Assembly: GCA_028015205.1 (NCBI GenBank)
Contig: CM051521.1
Span: 128,410,614-128,474,613 of the forward strand
Direction: 5' to 3'
DNA length: 64,000 nucleotides
DNA from: Mytilisepta virgata
Lineage: Eukaryota; Mollusca; Bivalvia; Mytilida; Mytilidae
The notes under the pieces are model-generated. The model was given only the letters and a program-made list of their open reading frames with translations, was not told the origin of the DNA and ran no database searches. A program made the position numbers and the translations under genes. Below, one piece after another: positions 34,608 through 46,699 of this stretch; within the stretch, counting starts at the first letter, position 1; the number at the start of each line of letters is the position of its first letter.

Positions 34608-35940
34608 GTTTGAATAATGTTATACTGACATCAAAATTTCTGTTTGATCGAAACCGTGTAAATATAAAGGTCAGCTATATTTTTTGTTGTAAAAATAATC
34701 AAAGTGTATTCCCGTACACAAGATTTTTCCTTTCGTAGAAAGACTATAAAAAGTAAAAAAAGAAGTTGAAAAGGTTTGACTGTTCAACGCAATTACTATA
34801 GTGCGTAAAAAAACTCGACTATATCCACTTTTACTATGTAATTGGTATTGTGTAAATGTCTAGTGTCCAGCCATAAAAAAGTGTTTCATAGAAATAAGAA
34901 AAAAATAAAAATATAGGATGCTGATAAGTACTCAACTTAAATTGAGTGGGGGGTACTATTTTAGATGGACGTACCAAAACCACTATACCCAATTGATCAC
35001 TGCGTGAAATACACAATAAAAAAATTACCTAGGACACTGTTAAAAGAATTTTACGATGTATTGTGATCTGTAAATCTGGTATCTTTTTAGTATTTGGTAC
35101 TTTTTGAAATCGGTATATATTCTTTTATATATTTAAATTTTTTTCTGTTCCGTATCATTTAGAGTTACCCCATACACCGTATTTTTTATTCATAGTTTAA
35201 TACAATGGAAATATCTCTCTATATGTTCTCTATATATGCCTGTTTTGGGTCCAAAATTAGTTAATAATATTTTTCAAGATGTTTTAAAATTTCCTCATGA
35301 CATGGTCAAAGGGAGACTAGAAATTAATAAAACAAATATTTTCTCCTTTTAACTCCCTTTAAGATAAGCGTTATTGATAATGTGATAATTATATTACTTT
35401 TTGTTATAAATGTCAAATGACGATGGTTTTTTCTGTACTTTTATACACGCCGATGATTGGTTTAATAAAATATTTTATTGTATGTCTGGTACATGTATAT
35501 CATAGAACTTTTTGGTGCTAAAAAACCAATCTTTTTCCATGCCCCAAAACATCGTATGCAGAACTATTGAGTCAAAGACAATTAATGTTTTATACTTGAA
35601 TTTGTGAAGTTAAAATTTATGAGGGAAACAAGATAATTCAAGGAAAAATAGTTTTCTAATTAAGTTACAATTTTAGTCAAAAGTTGAAAAGAAAAAAATA
35701 AAATAAAATAAAGGACTGTAAACAGGCGTTACGGATAATTTTTGTCTTTTGAAAATTGTTTGCAATAGCAGTAATAGTATTCCGAGTTGAGACCACAAAG
35801 ATTGATGCAACCTGTGTAATTTGTTTTTTTGACAAAATAAATTTCGATAACTTTTTTTTCTAGGATTCATCAACTTTACTAACCCTAAAATGTTGGTCCG
35901 TCATGTAAATACACCACTAATACACAACAAAGAGTGAAGC
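34608..35940 (+). repeat. Large direct duplication, copy 2 (about 1.33 kb)
   Basis: Homologous to 32698-34570 but shorter. Shared order of motifs runs from tgtttgaataatgttatact to aaatgttggtccgtcatgta. Copies differ by substitutions and many small indels, so the duplication is real and not very recent. Confidence 0.8.
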
Positions 35941-36411
35941 AGTCCTTTCCTTTCAATTAAAGTACTTAAAATTTAATTTGGAGATGCTGATCAGCACAAC
36001 CTTGTAACAATTTGTTGTACACAGGAAAGAACAGAACCCCAAACATTTAAGCACCTCAACAAGTAATAAGGAACATTACAAACACAGAATCTAGGGTTGA
36101 AGGTTATTAAATGTTGAAACACCTTGTATGGAGACTGAAATGATATATGCTGCTGAAGGAGAGTTTAAATAATACTGTAGTTTTCTTTATTCCTCAACTT
36201 CACAGTAAAAGCCAAATCTTTTACAGAATTATATATAATGAAGATTCAGGAGAGATTCGACAATGAAAAATTTGACATGAAAACTGCAATCTCAATGCAA
36301 CTGGTGTATCCATGGAAAAAATATTAGACAGCAAATGGATTATGGCAGCACCATCACTATTAAGGCTTCTCAAATAAAACACAGAAACATGAATCAACAT
36401 TTTCCAACAAA

Positions 36412-36417
36412 TTTATT
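36412..36417 (-). promoter_or_regulatory. Candidate polyadenylation signal of the DDIT4-like gene
   Basis: AATAAA on the minus strand about 1.7 kb after the stop at 38115. DDIT4 mRNAs have long 3' UTRs, so 36400-38114 is plausibly 3' UTR. Other signals in between cannot be excluded. Confidence 0.3.
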
Positions 36418-38114
36418 AAATGAAAATAATCTATCACAAAATAACTGACAATATGTCAGAAAAACAATAGGTAGAGTAAAATATTTGTACACTAGAATAA
36501 TTTATTAATAAAATATTCCAACCTATGTATTGTGACATCAGCACCAACTTGCACATATTCATCAAACTTCATTTCCCTTGAATTGATGGAAAAATGGTAT
36601 GCTAAAATGTTAAAAATGTAATGAAAATTATGGAGGGTAATTCTTTTTTACCAGTAAGTCTGACAATACTATGAAAAACTTACAATAACACAGTATTTGG
36701 AAATATAACAAGTATTTTTACTGGGCAAGGTAAAATTTTTACTTCACTTATTCAAACAAAACTAAGTTAACCATTTGAAATTCTACTCCCAAAATTAATT
36801 GGAAGTAATTGTAATTTTCATTTTCAGAGAATTCTTGTCTTCAAGAAAGAACTCATTCAGATTTTTTTTCACAGAGAAGATGTACCGCATTACTGTATAA
36901 AAATGTCTAAAATATAAATCTTTAAGCATAACATTTCAATCCTTCAAGGTCAGAATGTAAATTTGGGGGTTTTTCATACTCAAGCATCCATTTATACAAA
37001 TCATGCTCACAACCAAAACGTTTTTGACACATATTTCCAAAGAATCAGCTGGACCAGTTCTTCAAAAGTTAACCCCATTTGTTTTTTTTTTTTTTAATTA
37101 CCAGTACATTGTATTTGCTTATAAATTTGCCAAAGGTTTAATCTGATTAGTCTTGTGTGTCTACAAGTATTGAGGAAGCTCTAAAGTTATAAAGTATATA
37201 AATACTGCACACTAAAAAAAGTTGTAAACATTTAAACAACTTGACCCTGGGGCAAGTTATTCAAAAGTAAAACATTTTTCTGTTCTTTGCTTATTCCTGA
37301 GGACTGAAAATTTGCAATCATATGATGTGGTGTATCTGCAAAAATTTGCATAGAAATACAAAAATGGAAGTACTGGTGACTTGGTTAGCTTTTGAACAAC
37401 TGGGTCCTGAGATCTATTCTCTTTTTGCACCATCTAACTTTTTTAAGCACTATTAAAATAATTATTTTTCTAGCCCAAAATTGATGGATTTCATTAAAAT
37501 AAATATACATGTATATAGAATGCCATTGTTTTATATCTATAAAATTTATAATAATATATTTGAATTTCTCAAGCACTCTGTTGCAAATATACGTGTAAAT
37601 ACATGTACAACAAATATAATATCATGAAAGTAATGCCCATGACACAAAGATTGCACATTATCCTATATTCATATGTCACAGTACTTATAGAAATATATGA
37701 GTTAACATTCATCTCAACACTGCCATAATAAACATTTAACAAATATCAAAGGTTAAATTTGAATGCTGATAGATAACTTTTTGTCTTGGCCTAACACCAA
37801 CTTTATCCATCGATTAATGGATTGGTTTTTTTTGTATTTTGATTTAACCAAACAAAGTTTTACAGACAAAATAAGGTTACAATCTAGTAAATATGTGCAA
37901 CCCTTGATTTTGCGTCGTCTGTAAATGTACAAATTTCAAAAGAGTTTTGAAGTTTTTTGCTTTCAAATTATTAAAATAACTTACAAAGAAACGCGAAATG
38001 AAAAAACCGTCTGGACAAAAGTCAAGTTGAACAGTAAAAAATAATATCACATTGCATACATGTAACTAATGAATGTAAGCAATTTACTAACTAAGTAATG
38101 ACCAAAATATTATT

Positions 38115-39606
38115 CTAATTTTTTCTGTACAATTTTTTCTTTTCTAATTGATATGATGAGCACAACAACTTCCATGATGAACTCCAAGCAACATCTTTCA
38201 TGCATCCACTTAAAGAAATAAAAAGTTTCTTAAAGAAGCACCATCTGCGTGTTTCTTCCTTCAGGGTAAGATGAAGTTCAAATGTTTCCACTGTATTTGG
38301 ATCATATGATAGCTTTGCTAAGCGCCTGCATTGGTTTTTTTCCTCAAGGTTTATATATAATGAACAACCTCTGAGTCCACACGGTTCGCAATAAGACATG
38401 TGTACTATATCATTAGCTACTTTCTTGATAAGTCCACAAGGCACCAATATTTCACACTTCAACTCTTGATCACGAACAACTCGAAGAGTCTGTTGGAGTC
38501 TCTGAATAAGTTGGTTACATTGTTTCAAGTCTAATGAAGATAATGAGTCTACACTGCCATACCCTGTCTGATCTTGGTTTTCACCTGTAGAAAAAAAACC
38601 TGATTTAACCTTGTGTTGACAATTAAATGTTCATAGATCTGTTACCCTTCCAAATTTTTGGTTATGAGCAATGCTGATATGGTTATATTGAAATTAAAAT
38701 GCATGTAAATTTGAAAAATTTGTTAGTGCAAATAGTGGTTACACCATGGGCCCACCATGATAGCAGTAATTCAAGTTTAAAATTCAGATTTTCAGATGCC
38801 TGCACTTGTTTACATTACAGTTACTTAGACATCTACCAATAAATTGTTTAAAGAATCAAAATTAAAATATTAATAGCTTTTTCTTATTAAAGAATTATCA
38901 ATATTTCAATTTTTATCATTATTTTAACGATTTTTACTGACAGATTTTCAAGTATCTTGAGTTTAATTCCTAATGATGGTATTGGAGGTTATATAAAGTG
39001 CTACTCCGATTTTTCAAAACTTTGGTCTCCCAAGGTTATTGCGGCATAATATGTAAACTTGGGTACCTGGTCCAGATGTGTGGTCAGATTTATTTTTACA
39101 TAAACTGATAAAATACACTTTGAATTTAGTGTGAACTGTGAGCACAGGTGAGTGTGATGCAGTTTTCTCACTTACATTTAATACAAAAGTGATTTGTGTT
39201 ATTTTGAAAGTGCTAATGTTTAGTGGCAATATTAATTTTGCGTCCCTCTTTAGTTTATCTTACTGTGTAGTTTTTAATTTATTGAACAGGTATTTTTCCA
39301 CTATGCAGTATTGGCAAAAATAAATCTGACAGTTATTTATAGACTTCCATCAAGTATAATATGCAATGTTATGACAAGTGAGTCGAATTCATGTGAATAC
39401 AGTTGTGTTTGTAAAATAAAGCAAAACTCACCCAAAATACTTGTTTTAATTGTGTCTCTTTCAAAAATTCCCTTTTGTTCTGACTTCTCAGCATTTTTGA
39501 ACATTAGAAACTTTAACTTCTGCAAAATTTTGTCCATCTTTGTTCTGCCATCGGCATCATTTTGATCAATCAAATGATTGCAACTATTTCGAGATTCGAA
39601 CTCCAT
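38115..39606 (-). CDS. DDIT4/REDD1-family stress-response regulator, 214 residues
   Basis: Cytosolic inhibitor of TORC1 signalling induced by hypoxia, DNA damage and energy stress (REDD1/REDD2 in vertebrates, Scylla/Charybdis in flies). Two exons: 39606-39432 (58 codons plus one base, donor G|gtgagt) and 38584-38115 (acceptor tacag|GT). The C-terminal half carries the family core: ILVPCGLIKKVANDIVHM, then SYCEPCGLRGC, FELHLTLK and, near the end, EKKKLYR. The EPCGLRG and KKKLY blocks are those I recall from human DDIT4 (232 residues). The N-terminal exon is Lys-rich and not conserved in my memory, as usual for the family. A single internal intron and start at the first ATG give a normal length. 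It lies on the same strand as H2A.Z and the collagen. Confidence 0.85.
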
Positions 39607-39831
39607 TTTCGGAAAATATAAAACGATTTCCTCAGTTTTAATTAACAGATTTTAATTCTATTAAAATTAATGACTCAATGTTCATGCCAGCATAAAAGTT
39701 GATCGTCTGCACTTTAACAATGTCGATCAGCTGTTTTCTTTCTTCAGATATGAATATTCATTAGGTTATTCCATTTCGACTTGGTATGATCCTGCGGTGG
39801 AAGCCGGTAAACCATGTGATTGCCTTCACAT

Positions 39832-39855
39832 TTTTTTCGTGAACGTGAAATATAA
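39832..39855 (-). promoter_or_regulatory. Possible hypoxia-response-like site upstream of the DDIT4-like gene
   Basis: tcgtgaacgtgaaat contains an ACGTG core about 240 bp upstream of the start codon, and CATGTG lies nearby. Vertebrate DDIT4 is a HIF target. A five-base core is weak evidence. Confidence 0.2.
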
Positions 39856-39899
39856 AACTGGATTGTTTAGCTCCAAGTATTTGAAAAAATTAAATAATA

Positions 39900-41610
39900 A
39901 TAAATAAATAAAGTGAATAAAAGTCGTCTTTTAGTCAGAGAGATTCTGTGACCGACTTCTAAATACTGATCGGAAACCGTAATTTTCATATATCATGTAT
40001 CTTAAATCTGAGACTAGTTATAATAGTCCCAGCTTAGTTAATATACATGTATATAGTAAAATGAAATATATTATAAAATAGAACCATATTTACTAAAAAA
40101 AAAAGATATTAAGGAAAGACACTTTAAACCAAATTAATAGTTTATAATCATATTTTAGAACTAGAATGGGTAAGATATCAAAAAATTAAACAAGAAGACA
40201 GATTTGCAAATAGTATTGTAATGAAAATGAGATAGATGATGACATTAATTTTTTCTTATATGCACGTTAAATCAGCATCCTGGAAAAGATTTTTTCAAGA
40301 ACATTGAAACTCTTGTTACGTTAGACCCTACTACTTTTGAATCGAAAGAATTTTTAATTGAATGTCTTTTCAACTTAAATTGTGCAGCATTCGGGCTCCA
40401 TTCATAACAAAAGTCGTGGCTACTGAGGAGAGTGGACTCAAACTCTGCATAATTTTGAATTTTTCTGCTCTTTGTTATTATATTGGTTTTTTCCTTATGT
40501 ATTATTCTTTTAATCCTTCATGGGTAAAAAAGTGCATTGATAAAAGTAGTGTATTTAACCGGCAATGCGACCACGTACTTTTGCAGTTAAATCTATTTAA
40601 CAAACATACATATAAAAACATACAAAAAATATATAACATTTTTAGAATTAAAATTGATAAAGAATATCGATTAGTCAAAAACTACAATTTTGACAAAAAG
40701 GTGTGAAAACGGAGATTTTCGAAATGATAGCGAAATGAGTTTGTAATTGTACCATATTTTATTTGTAGATGATTATCAAATTTCAACTTCTGTCAGGTTG
40801 TTACCATCATTAATTTACATGTATTTTTCTGAACTATACCCCCCCCTTAAACCTCAATATATCTTCTCCCTGTTCGTGTGTATTCTTTGGTTTGCTGCAC
40901 TGACACATGTTCTATGCCCAATTAAGCCGAGCTAGGAATTTTGATAAAACACTTTAACATTACAGTTTATTCACCTAAGAGGGACAGACGTTGTTAATTG
41001 TCCGCCCGCAGATTTGAGTTCAGCATATTTTTTTTTATTGGATTAAATTGTTAGGTTCCTTGTCGAGTTGAATAAGTGTGATAATTATATAGTCATTTTC
41101 CAGCAGGTTTCGTTAAGAAAACAAAATTTGTCACCATTTCACAAGAAAATGAATACAGTTATCCGAGTCTATCATTTTGCAACTTTGTTGCTTGGACGCT
41201 ATTTCGTTTTCTTTTTTTTCATCAGTCATGTCAGTTACTTTCATTATTGTAAAAATTGTGCCTCTAATAAATAATAATTCTATACTCTGTACGGATGGCC
41301 TCAAGTAGTCTGGGGCATTCGTACCTATTCTACAAAGTTAAAATACCGCTTACATGTATCAATCTAATATATTTTCATTCCAGGCACAGCTTGCATTTCT
41401 GATGAAATTATTTGGTCATAAATGTTCCCCTCTCATTTGAATATTGTCATATTGTCCAAACATCAGGAGAATAACTTACAATTATATCCTTTGTTACAAA
41501 GCTTAATGCAAAAGATGACATCCCATTACAAACAAGTACCAGTTATTTATTAAATATGCGCAGGGACTTACTCTCCACCTTTGAAAGAAAAAAAGTATAC
41601 CATATATGTA
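39900..41610. other. Intergenic between the DDIT4-like gene and downstream of the collagen
   Basis: AT-rich spacer. A 114-codon frame at 40362-40706 has no recognisable domain and biased AT-rich content, so I do not call it. Confidence 0.35.
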
Positions 41611-41619
41611 AATGATATT

Positions 41620-41800
41620 TATTGCCACTTTCAGCACATTTGGCTTTGATAGGGTGGCCAGTTTTTCAGTGGAGGAAGCCTAAATACTGAAGATTTTTGA
41701 CAGGAAAACTTGAGTATTCCTTTGTTGTCTTGGCAAAATACTGCCTAGTTGACAGACCAAGGGCCATTGTTGTCATGACAAAATGCCTAGATCACTATAT
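41620..41800 (-). mobile_element. Fragment of the tRNA-type SINE seen at 12005-12240
   Basis: Shares ttcagcacatttggctt, gtggccagttttt and ggtggaggaagcc-like words in the same order. Head and tail are eroded. Confidence 0.5.
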
Positions 41801-42659
41801 TACCAAGTAGTTGGTTTTTTTTAATATTACAATTAATATGTAAGCACCAATGAAGCCATAAAGTTTGATGCCATACAAACTTTTATAATCTTTATTAAGG
41901 TATTGACTAGATAATATGAATCATATAATCTTCCTATTCTTTATATGGCTTTATAAATAACAAAATGACAATATTGTAAGAAAAGATTATTTATTTGATG
42001 TTTGTAAACAATAAAATACACATTTTAACTAAAAGTACTAATTCAAAAATGATACCAAACATCACATTTAATTAAACTCTGTTTTACATTGTGTTGCTAC
42101 CTTAGTACCATAAATTCCACCCAAACAGTTCAAATTTGTCTTTTTTTTCAACAACAGAAAAATCAAATTTTTAAATTTAAAAATATAAACATTAAAACAG
42201 ATTGGATAATGAATAAGGTAACTAAATTTTTTTTAAAGATATTTCTGATTTCCTTTATTGGGAAGGGGCAGGGTGTATTTATTTTTTTTTATGAATCATT
42301 TTAAACAACAGATTATATACAGGATAATATGTATTTAAGAAATTCACATCTTAACATGAAATGATTTCCAAAATTTACAAAAGAAGAAGTAATTCTATGT
42401 ATCACAATGTCGCTACAGAGCTACTTTGTTAAAAAATGGTAAAAATACATCTTGCATATTTGTAATATATATAAATATTCAAAGATTTCTATACATGTAT
42501 ATTAGACTGAACAAAACTTACTGAATGAATGCAAGTTACAAGGTGCAGATACAATTCCATTTTACATTTTATGAACTTTTTTTATGTTATAGTTCAGTTT
42601 GATTATTTAATCACATTTCTATAGAAATCATTGTTAAAATATATGGTGTTCCACCTTAA

Positions 42660-42840
42660 GACATAGGACTGTTTTTTTTCTGAAGTGAAAAGTCTTTTTT
42701 GTTACCACACTTTAATTGTAATAAATGAAGTCTTTTTGTAACCACACTTTTGATTGTAACAAATGAAGTCTTTTTGTAGCCACACTTTTGATTGTAATAA
42801 ATGAAGTCTTTTTGTAACCACACTTTTGATTGTAATAATT
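42660..42840. repeat. 38-bp minisatellite, four copies
   Basis: Unit gaagtctttttgtaaccaca followed by cttttgattgtaataaat, with small changes. No coding role seen. Confidence 0.85.
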
Positions 42841-45340
42841 TTTTTCTGATAATTTCAAATCCATTTCTTATATATTGTTTCCAAACTGAAATTGTACAAA
42901 ATACACACCAAGAACTCGCATTCCTTTAAAAAATACAAAAAATCTAAAATATAACATTTTTGTATAAAATTCAAGATTATTACCAATCACCACAATCTGT
43001 TTATTATCTTTAGAACCTACACCATATGCAGAAAATGCATGTAAACTTAACCTGTATGTTAGTAAAAACAATGTGAATATATGATTGTAATAATTATAGT
43101 TATTTACACATCCATGAAGAGTATACTATATACAACATGTAATGACATATTAATTGTTATGATAAAACAGCAAGATACACAAACAGAGTACAGGACACAC
43201 ATACAATATAATAAAATCTTGTAATGGTTGGTGTTGATTCCCATAGCTTGTCCATGTTGTAGTGGTGGGTGTATACTGGATCTCTCAAATAAAAGTAAAA
43301 AATTACAAAATTTGAGAGGTGAGACTACTATAACATTGTGTTATAGCTGTCTCAGTTAAGAAAAATATGAACTGATTAAGTTTTGTAAAAATGATTTTTA
43401 CAACTTAAAAATCAGGTGCATACATAAGAATTCCCAACACACAATCCAGTTTTATAACCAAATTAAAACAGTATATTCTGTACAATAAACTTCAGTCATA
43501 AATACTGACTTTGGTATAGAAAATGACAAATATTTCAATGATTTTGACTGAATGTCTTTTCAATTCGACCATATATTGAGATTTAAATAAAAATCATACA
43601 GACAATAAATGGTGTCTATATCAGGTTATAATTTTGTCATTTAGAGGACCACCTTTAAGTGACAATTATATTACATGGCAATCAAGTATGTATTGTTGGA
43701 CATCTCTCTCACATAACCATCTCGGTCCTTATATAAGTTAACCTTTGGAGTGGACTTTAATTATCACTTGTCAAATTAGAACTGATATTGTCCCTCATCT
43801 TCCGATACCTACTCCTACTAGAATAAGTATTACAACTCACTTTAGATAATGAAGAAATCTGAACTATAAGGAGTAGGGCAGCTTTCCCTATTTTTGTTTT
43901 AATGTTAACTGAAAATTTAAAATTTTTTAACATTTGCCAATTTCGATTTTAAACAATGGTATATCATGTATTTGATTGTTAACAAATAGACATTTGAAAA
44001 TTAACCATGAAATTATTTTTTTATTTGTTTGTGGGATAGAGATGATTTTTGGTCAATTGTCAGGCATTCATATTTGGAATATCACTATGAAGGACACTCA
44101 GAACTTAAACCATTTTACTGACAAATGAAAGGGGATACATGTATTCAATACAGCAACAAACAAAAAAACATGTTTTGGTTCTTAGTGTCCTTTAAGTTGA
44201 ACATCTATCATACAAAACCATAAAATGGCAAATTTGTCTTAAACTGTCTCACAGAGTGATAAACATATTAAATCAATAAAATGAATTCTTATTCTTATAC
44301 TTATATATAGAGCATTTTTTATTCATATATTTGGTATTGTTGGTAGATCCAAACACAGCAATCTATGTTCAAACAGCCATTTTCAAAGCCATTTCTCAAC
44401 ATTTCGAAAAAAGTGAACAAACATCATGACTCTATGTATCTAAGATTTCCAGTGCCTTTCTTTTACACTTTCAAATAAAACAGGATTCCTTATGTAATAC
44501 AAGGGAAATTAGTATTATATGTTCCACCAAACCATACATTTTTTTACAGCTCTGGTTGAGAAATAGATTTGATCTTATTTGCACATAACCAATGACAATT
44601 ATTATATAACTAATTCAGATAAAAAAGAATTTAGAGGGAGGATATTAGCTTTTTTAATACAAGTTTGTTAAAGCTATTCCAAGTATTATTCTATGAGGGA
44701 TGAATTATATATAATAAACAATTATCTGATTATAGTGTAAAATTAGTAATGTTAAATGATCTGTAGGTTAACAACTTCATCTGTAAATCACCATCTCCAT
44801 GTTTTACTGAAAATAAAAGGGTATTTACATCAGTAATACAAAAAACTATTGTTCAATATTTTACACAATCTTCCTACATGGACAATTTATAGAATAAATT
44901 CTATCCACTAAATACTTATTTATCCTCTCAGTTTTTTCACCTTAAGTAAATTGACCATTTATTGATTCATGAGTGAAGATATATATTATATAGAGAAGTT
45001 TAAACATGTAATGGCCTTGAACTTTTAAAAAGCCTTATCTAAACTCCAAATTAAAAATCAAGACTTTCTCGCTGATACATTTAATTCAGAAATATCCTTT
45101 TTTCATTAAATTTTGGTTAAGGAAAAGGAACCTGGATTTTTTCCAAAGCCCTTTCTTGACTCTGCATAAAATTCAAATTGTTGTTTTTTTAAAATAAGAA
45201 ACATACAACCCTTTTCTTCTTGACATAATATACATGCAAAAATAAAATATTTTTGTGGACAATAAAGGATATGAATTACAATCATGTTTCTAAAATGCTT
45301 TCAAACCAGAGGTTTAGATTTTGTGTTGAAAAGACAAAAA
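42841..45340. other. Long AT-rich non-coding stretch
   Basis: No gene, RNA or strong repeat. It could contain distal 3' UTR of the collagen (minus strand) or spacer. Confidence 0.35.
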
Positions 45341-45775
45341 GACACGTATGAGACCCTGAAGCCAATTTGCAATGAATGAGAACCATTACCTTAGCAAGAA
45401 AGCTGAAAACCCTTTTAACAAAGACAATTGTATAATACTATTTTCTCATGAAAACTTTGCCCTTTAAAGCAAGGAAGATGACAACCCATATTGTCAAAGA
45501 CTTTAGCAAGGACTTTGACATCCCTTATGGATTTCCTCTCTGAAAACCTTGACCTCAGCAATAAATCTGACAATCCTTACAATATAAGAACATTGATTTC
45601 CTTCCTGAAAACCATGACCTTAGCAAGGAGGCTGACAGCTCTTATGGATTTCCTCCCTGAAAAGCATGACCTCAGCTATAAATCTAACAATCCTTACTTA
45701 CAAAGAACATTGGATTTCCTTCCTGAAAACCTTGACCTTAGCAAGGGGGCTGACAACTCTTACTGACTGGAAAAA
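45341..45775. repeat. Tandem array of about 118 bp (two half-units of about 59 bp), with an open frame
   Basis: ttagcaag recurs at 45503, 45620 and 45738. Each unit contains cctgaaaaccttgaccttag and related gacctcagc halves. The 91-codon frame at 45491-45766 is the translation of the repeat and has no upstream gene context, so I treat it as a minisatellite. Confidence 0.7.
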
Positions 45776-46618
45776 GGAGACAAGATCAATAATGATCTGC
45801 TGTTACTTGTTTACAATCCTTTACAAGCAATCTCAGACTTGATTCTTTTTTTTAATTTTTACTTTTTAAATTATTTATTATCACCCATTGCAATATACTG
45901 CTGGTTATAAAACCACATAACAGCTATTATTTTTTTTTCTAAAACCATGACAAAAGGGGGTAAAAAATTATTTGGGGAGATGTGAGATGGTACAAAAGGG
46001 GGTGGTAACAGTCAGAGAGGAGCAGTAGGACAAATAACAGATAATGACATAGAAAGTTTAAATATGACATCTTCAAAACTAATTATTTATTTACTGTATT
46101 TTTCATGACCATTTTATTAATTTTAAACACAGTGAATGGTTCAATTAGGCAAAGTTGAAAATTAATCAACTTTTTTATTTTATCAACATATAAATGATCT
46201 GATAATTCACCTTAGTCCTTGTACAACATATCAGGAAAATGATAACCTGACATTGATATTATTTACTAAGCTGGATATTGTAGTACAAATCAGATATTAT
46301 AGTACAATTTTATATAATATTATTTTAATTTAAATTATATTACAAGGTCAGCTGTAAGTTTTAGCTGACTAGGTAATTTATTTGTTTGTCCTTATCTGAG
46401 TAGTCAAATTACTTCTGACCACACTTTGCATTTGTTATGTCACTGTTTGTATTTACAAGGGTCGTATTTAAAGTTACTGATAAGCTTAGACCACAGAAAC
46501 ATTTTCCAAAATCAAACAGAATGTTAACACGTTAACAGATAACAGATATATTAAATTTGGTCCTAAGTATACTGAGATTTTCTCTTGCTTTAAATTTAAA
46601 TTTGTTCATATACTATGT

Positions 46619-46698
46619 TGTCGGGTAATTCGGCGCATTCAAATCATTTTCATGTTAATGTGCCGAATAGGACGATGTGCAGAATTACCCGAAATAAC
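46619..46698. repeat. Short inverted repeat
   Basis: tcgggtaattcggcgcat pairs with atgtgcagaattacccga around a loop of about 35 bp. Possibly a tiny MITE. Confidence 0.55.
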
Positions 46699-46699
46699 T

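Noticed and set aside
40362..40706. 114-codon plus-strand frame
   Set aside because: Rich in Phe, Tyr, Asn and Lys as expected from AT-rich DNA; no domain, signal or conserved block seen.
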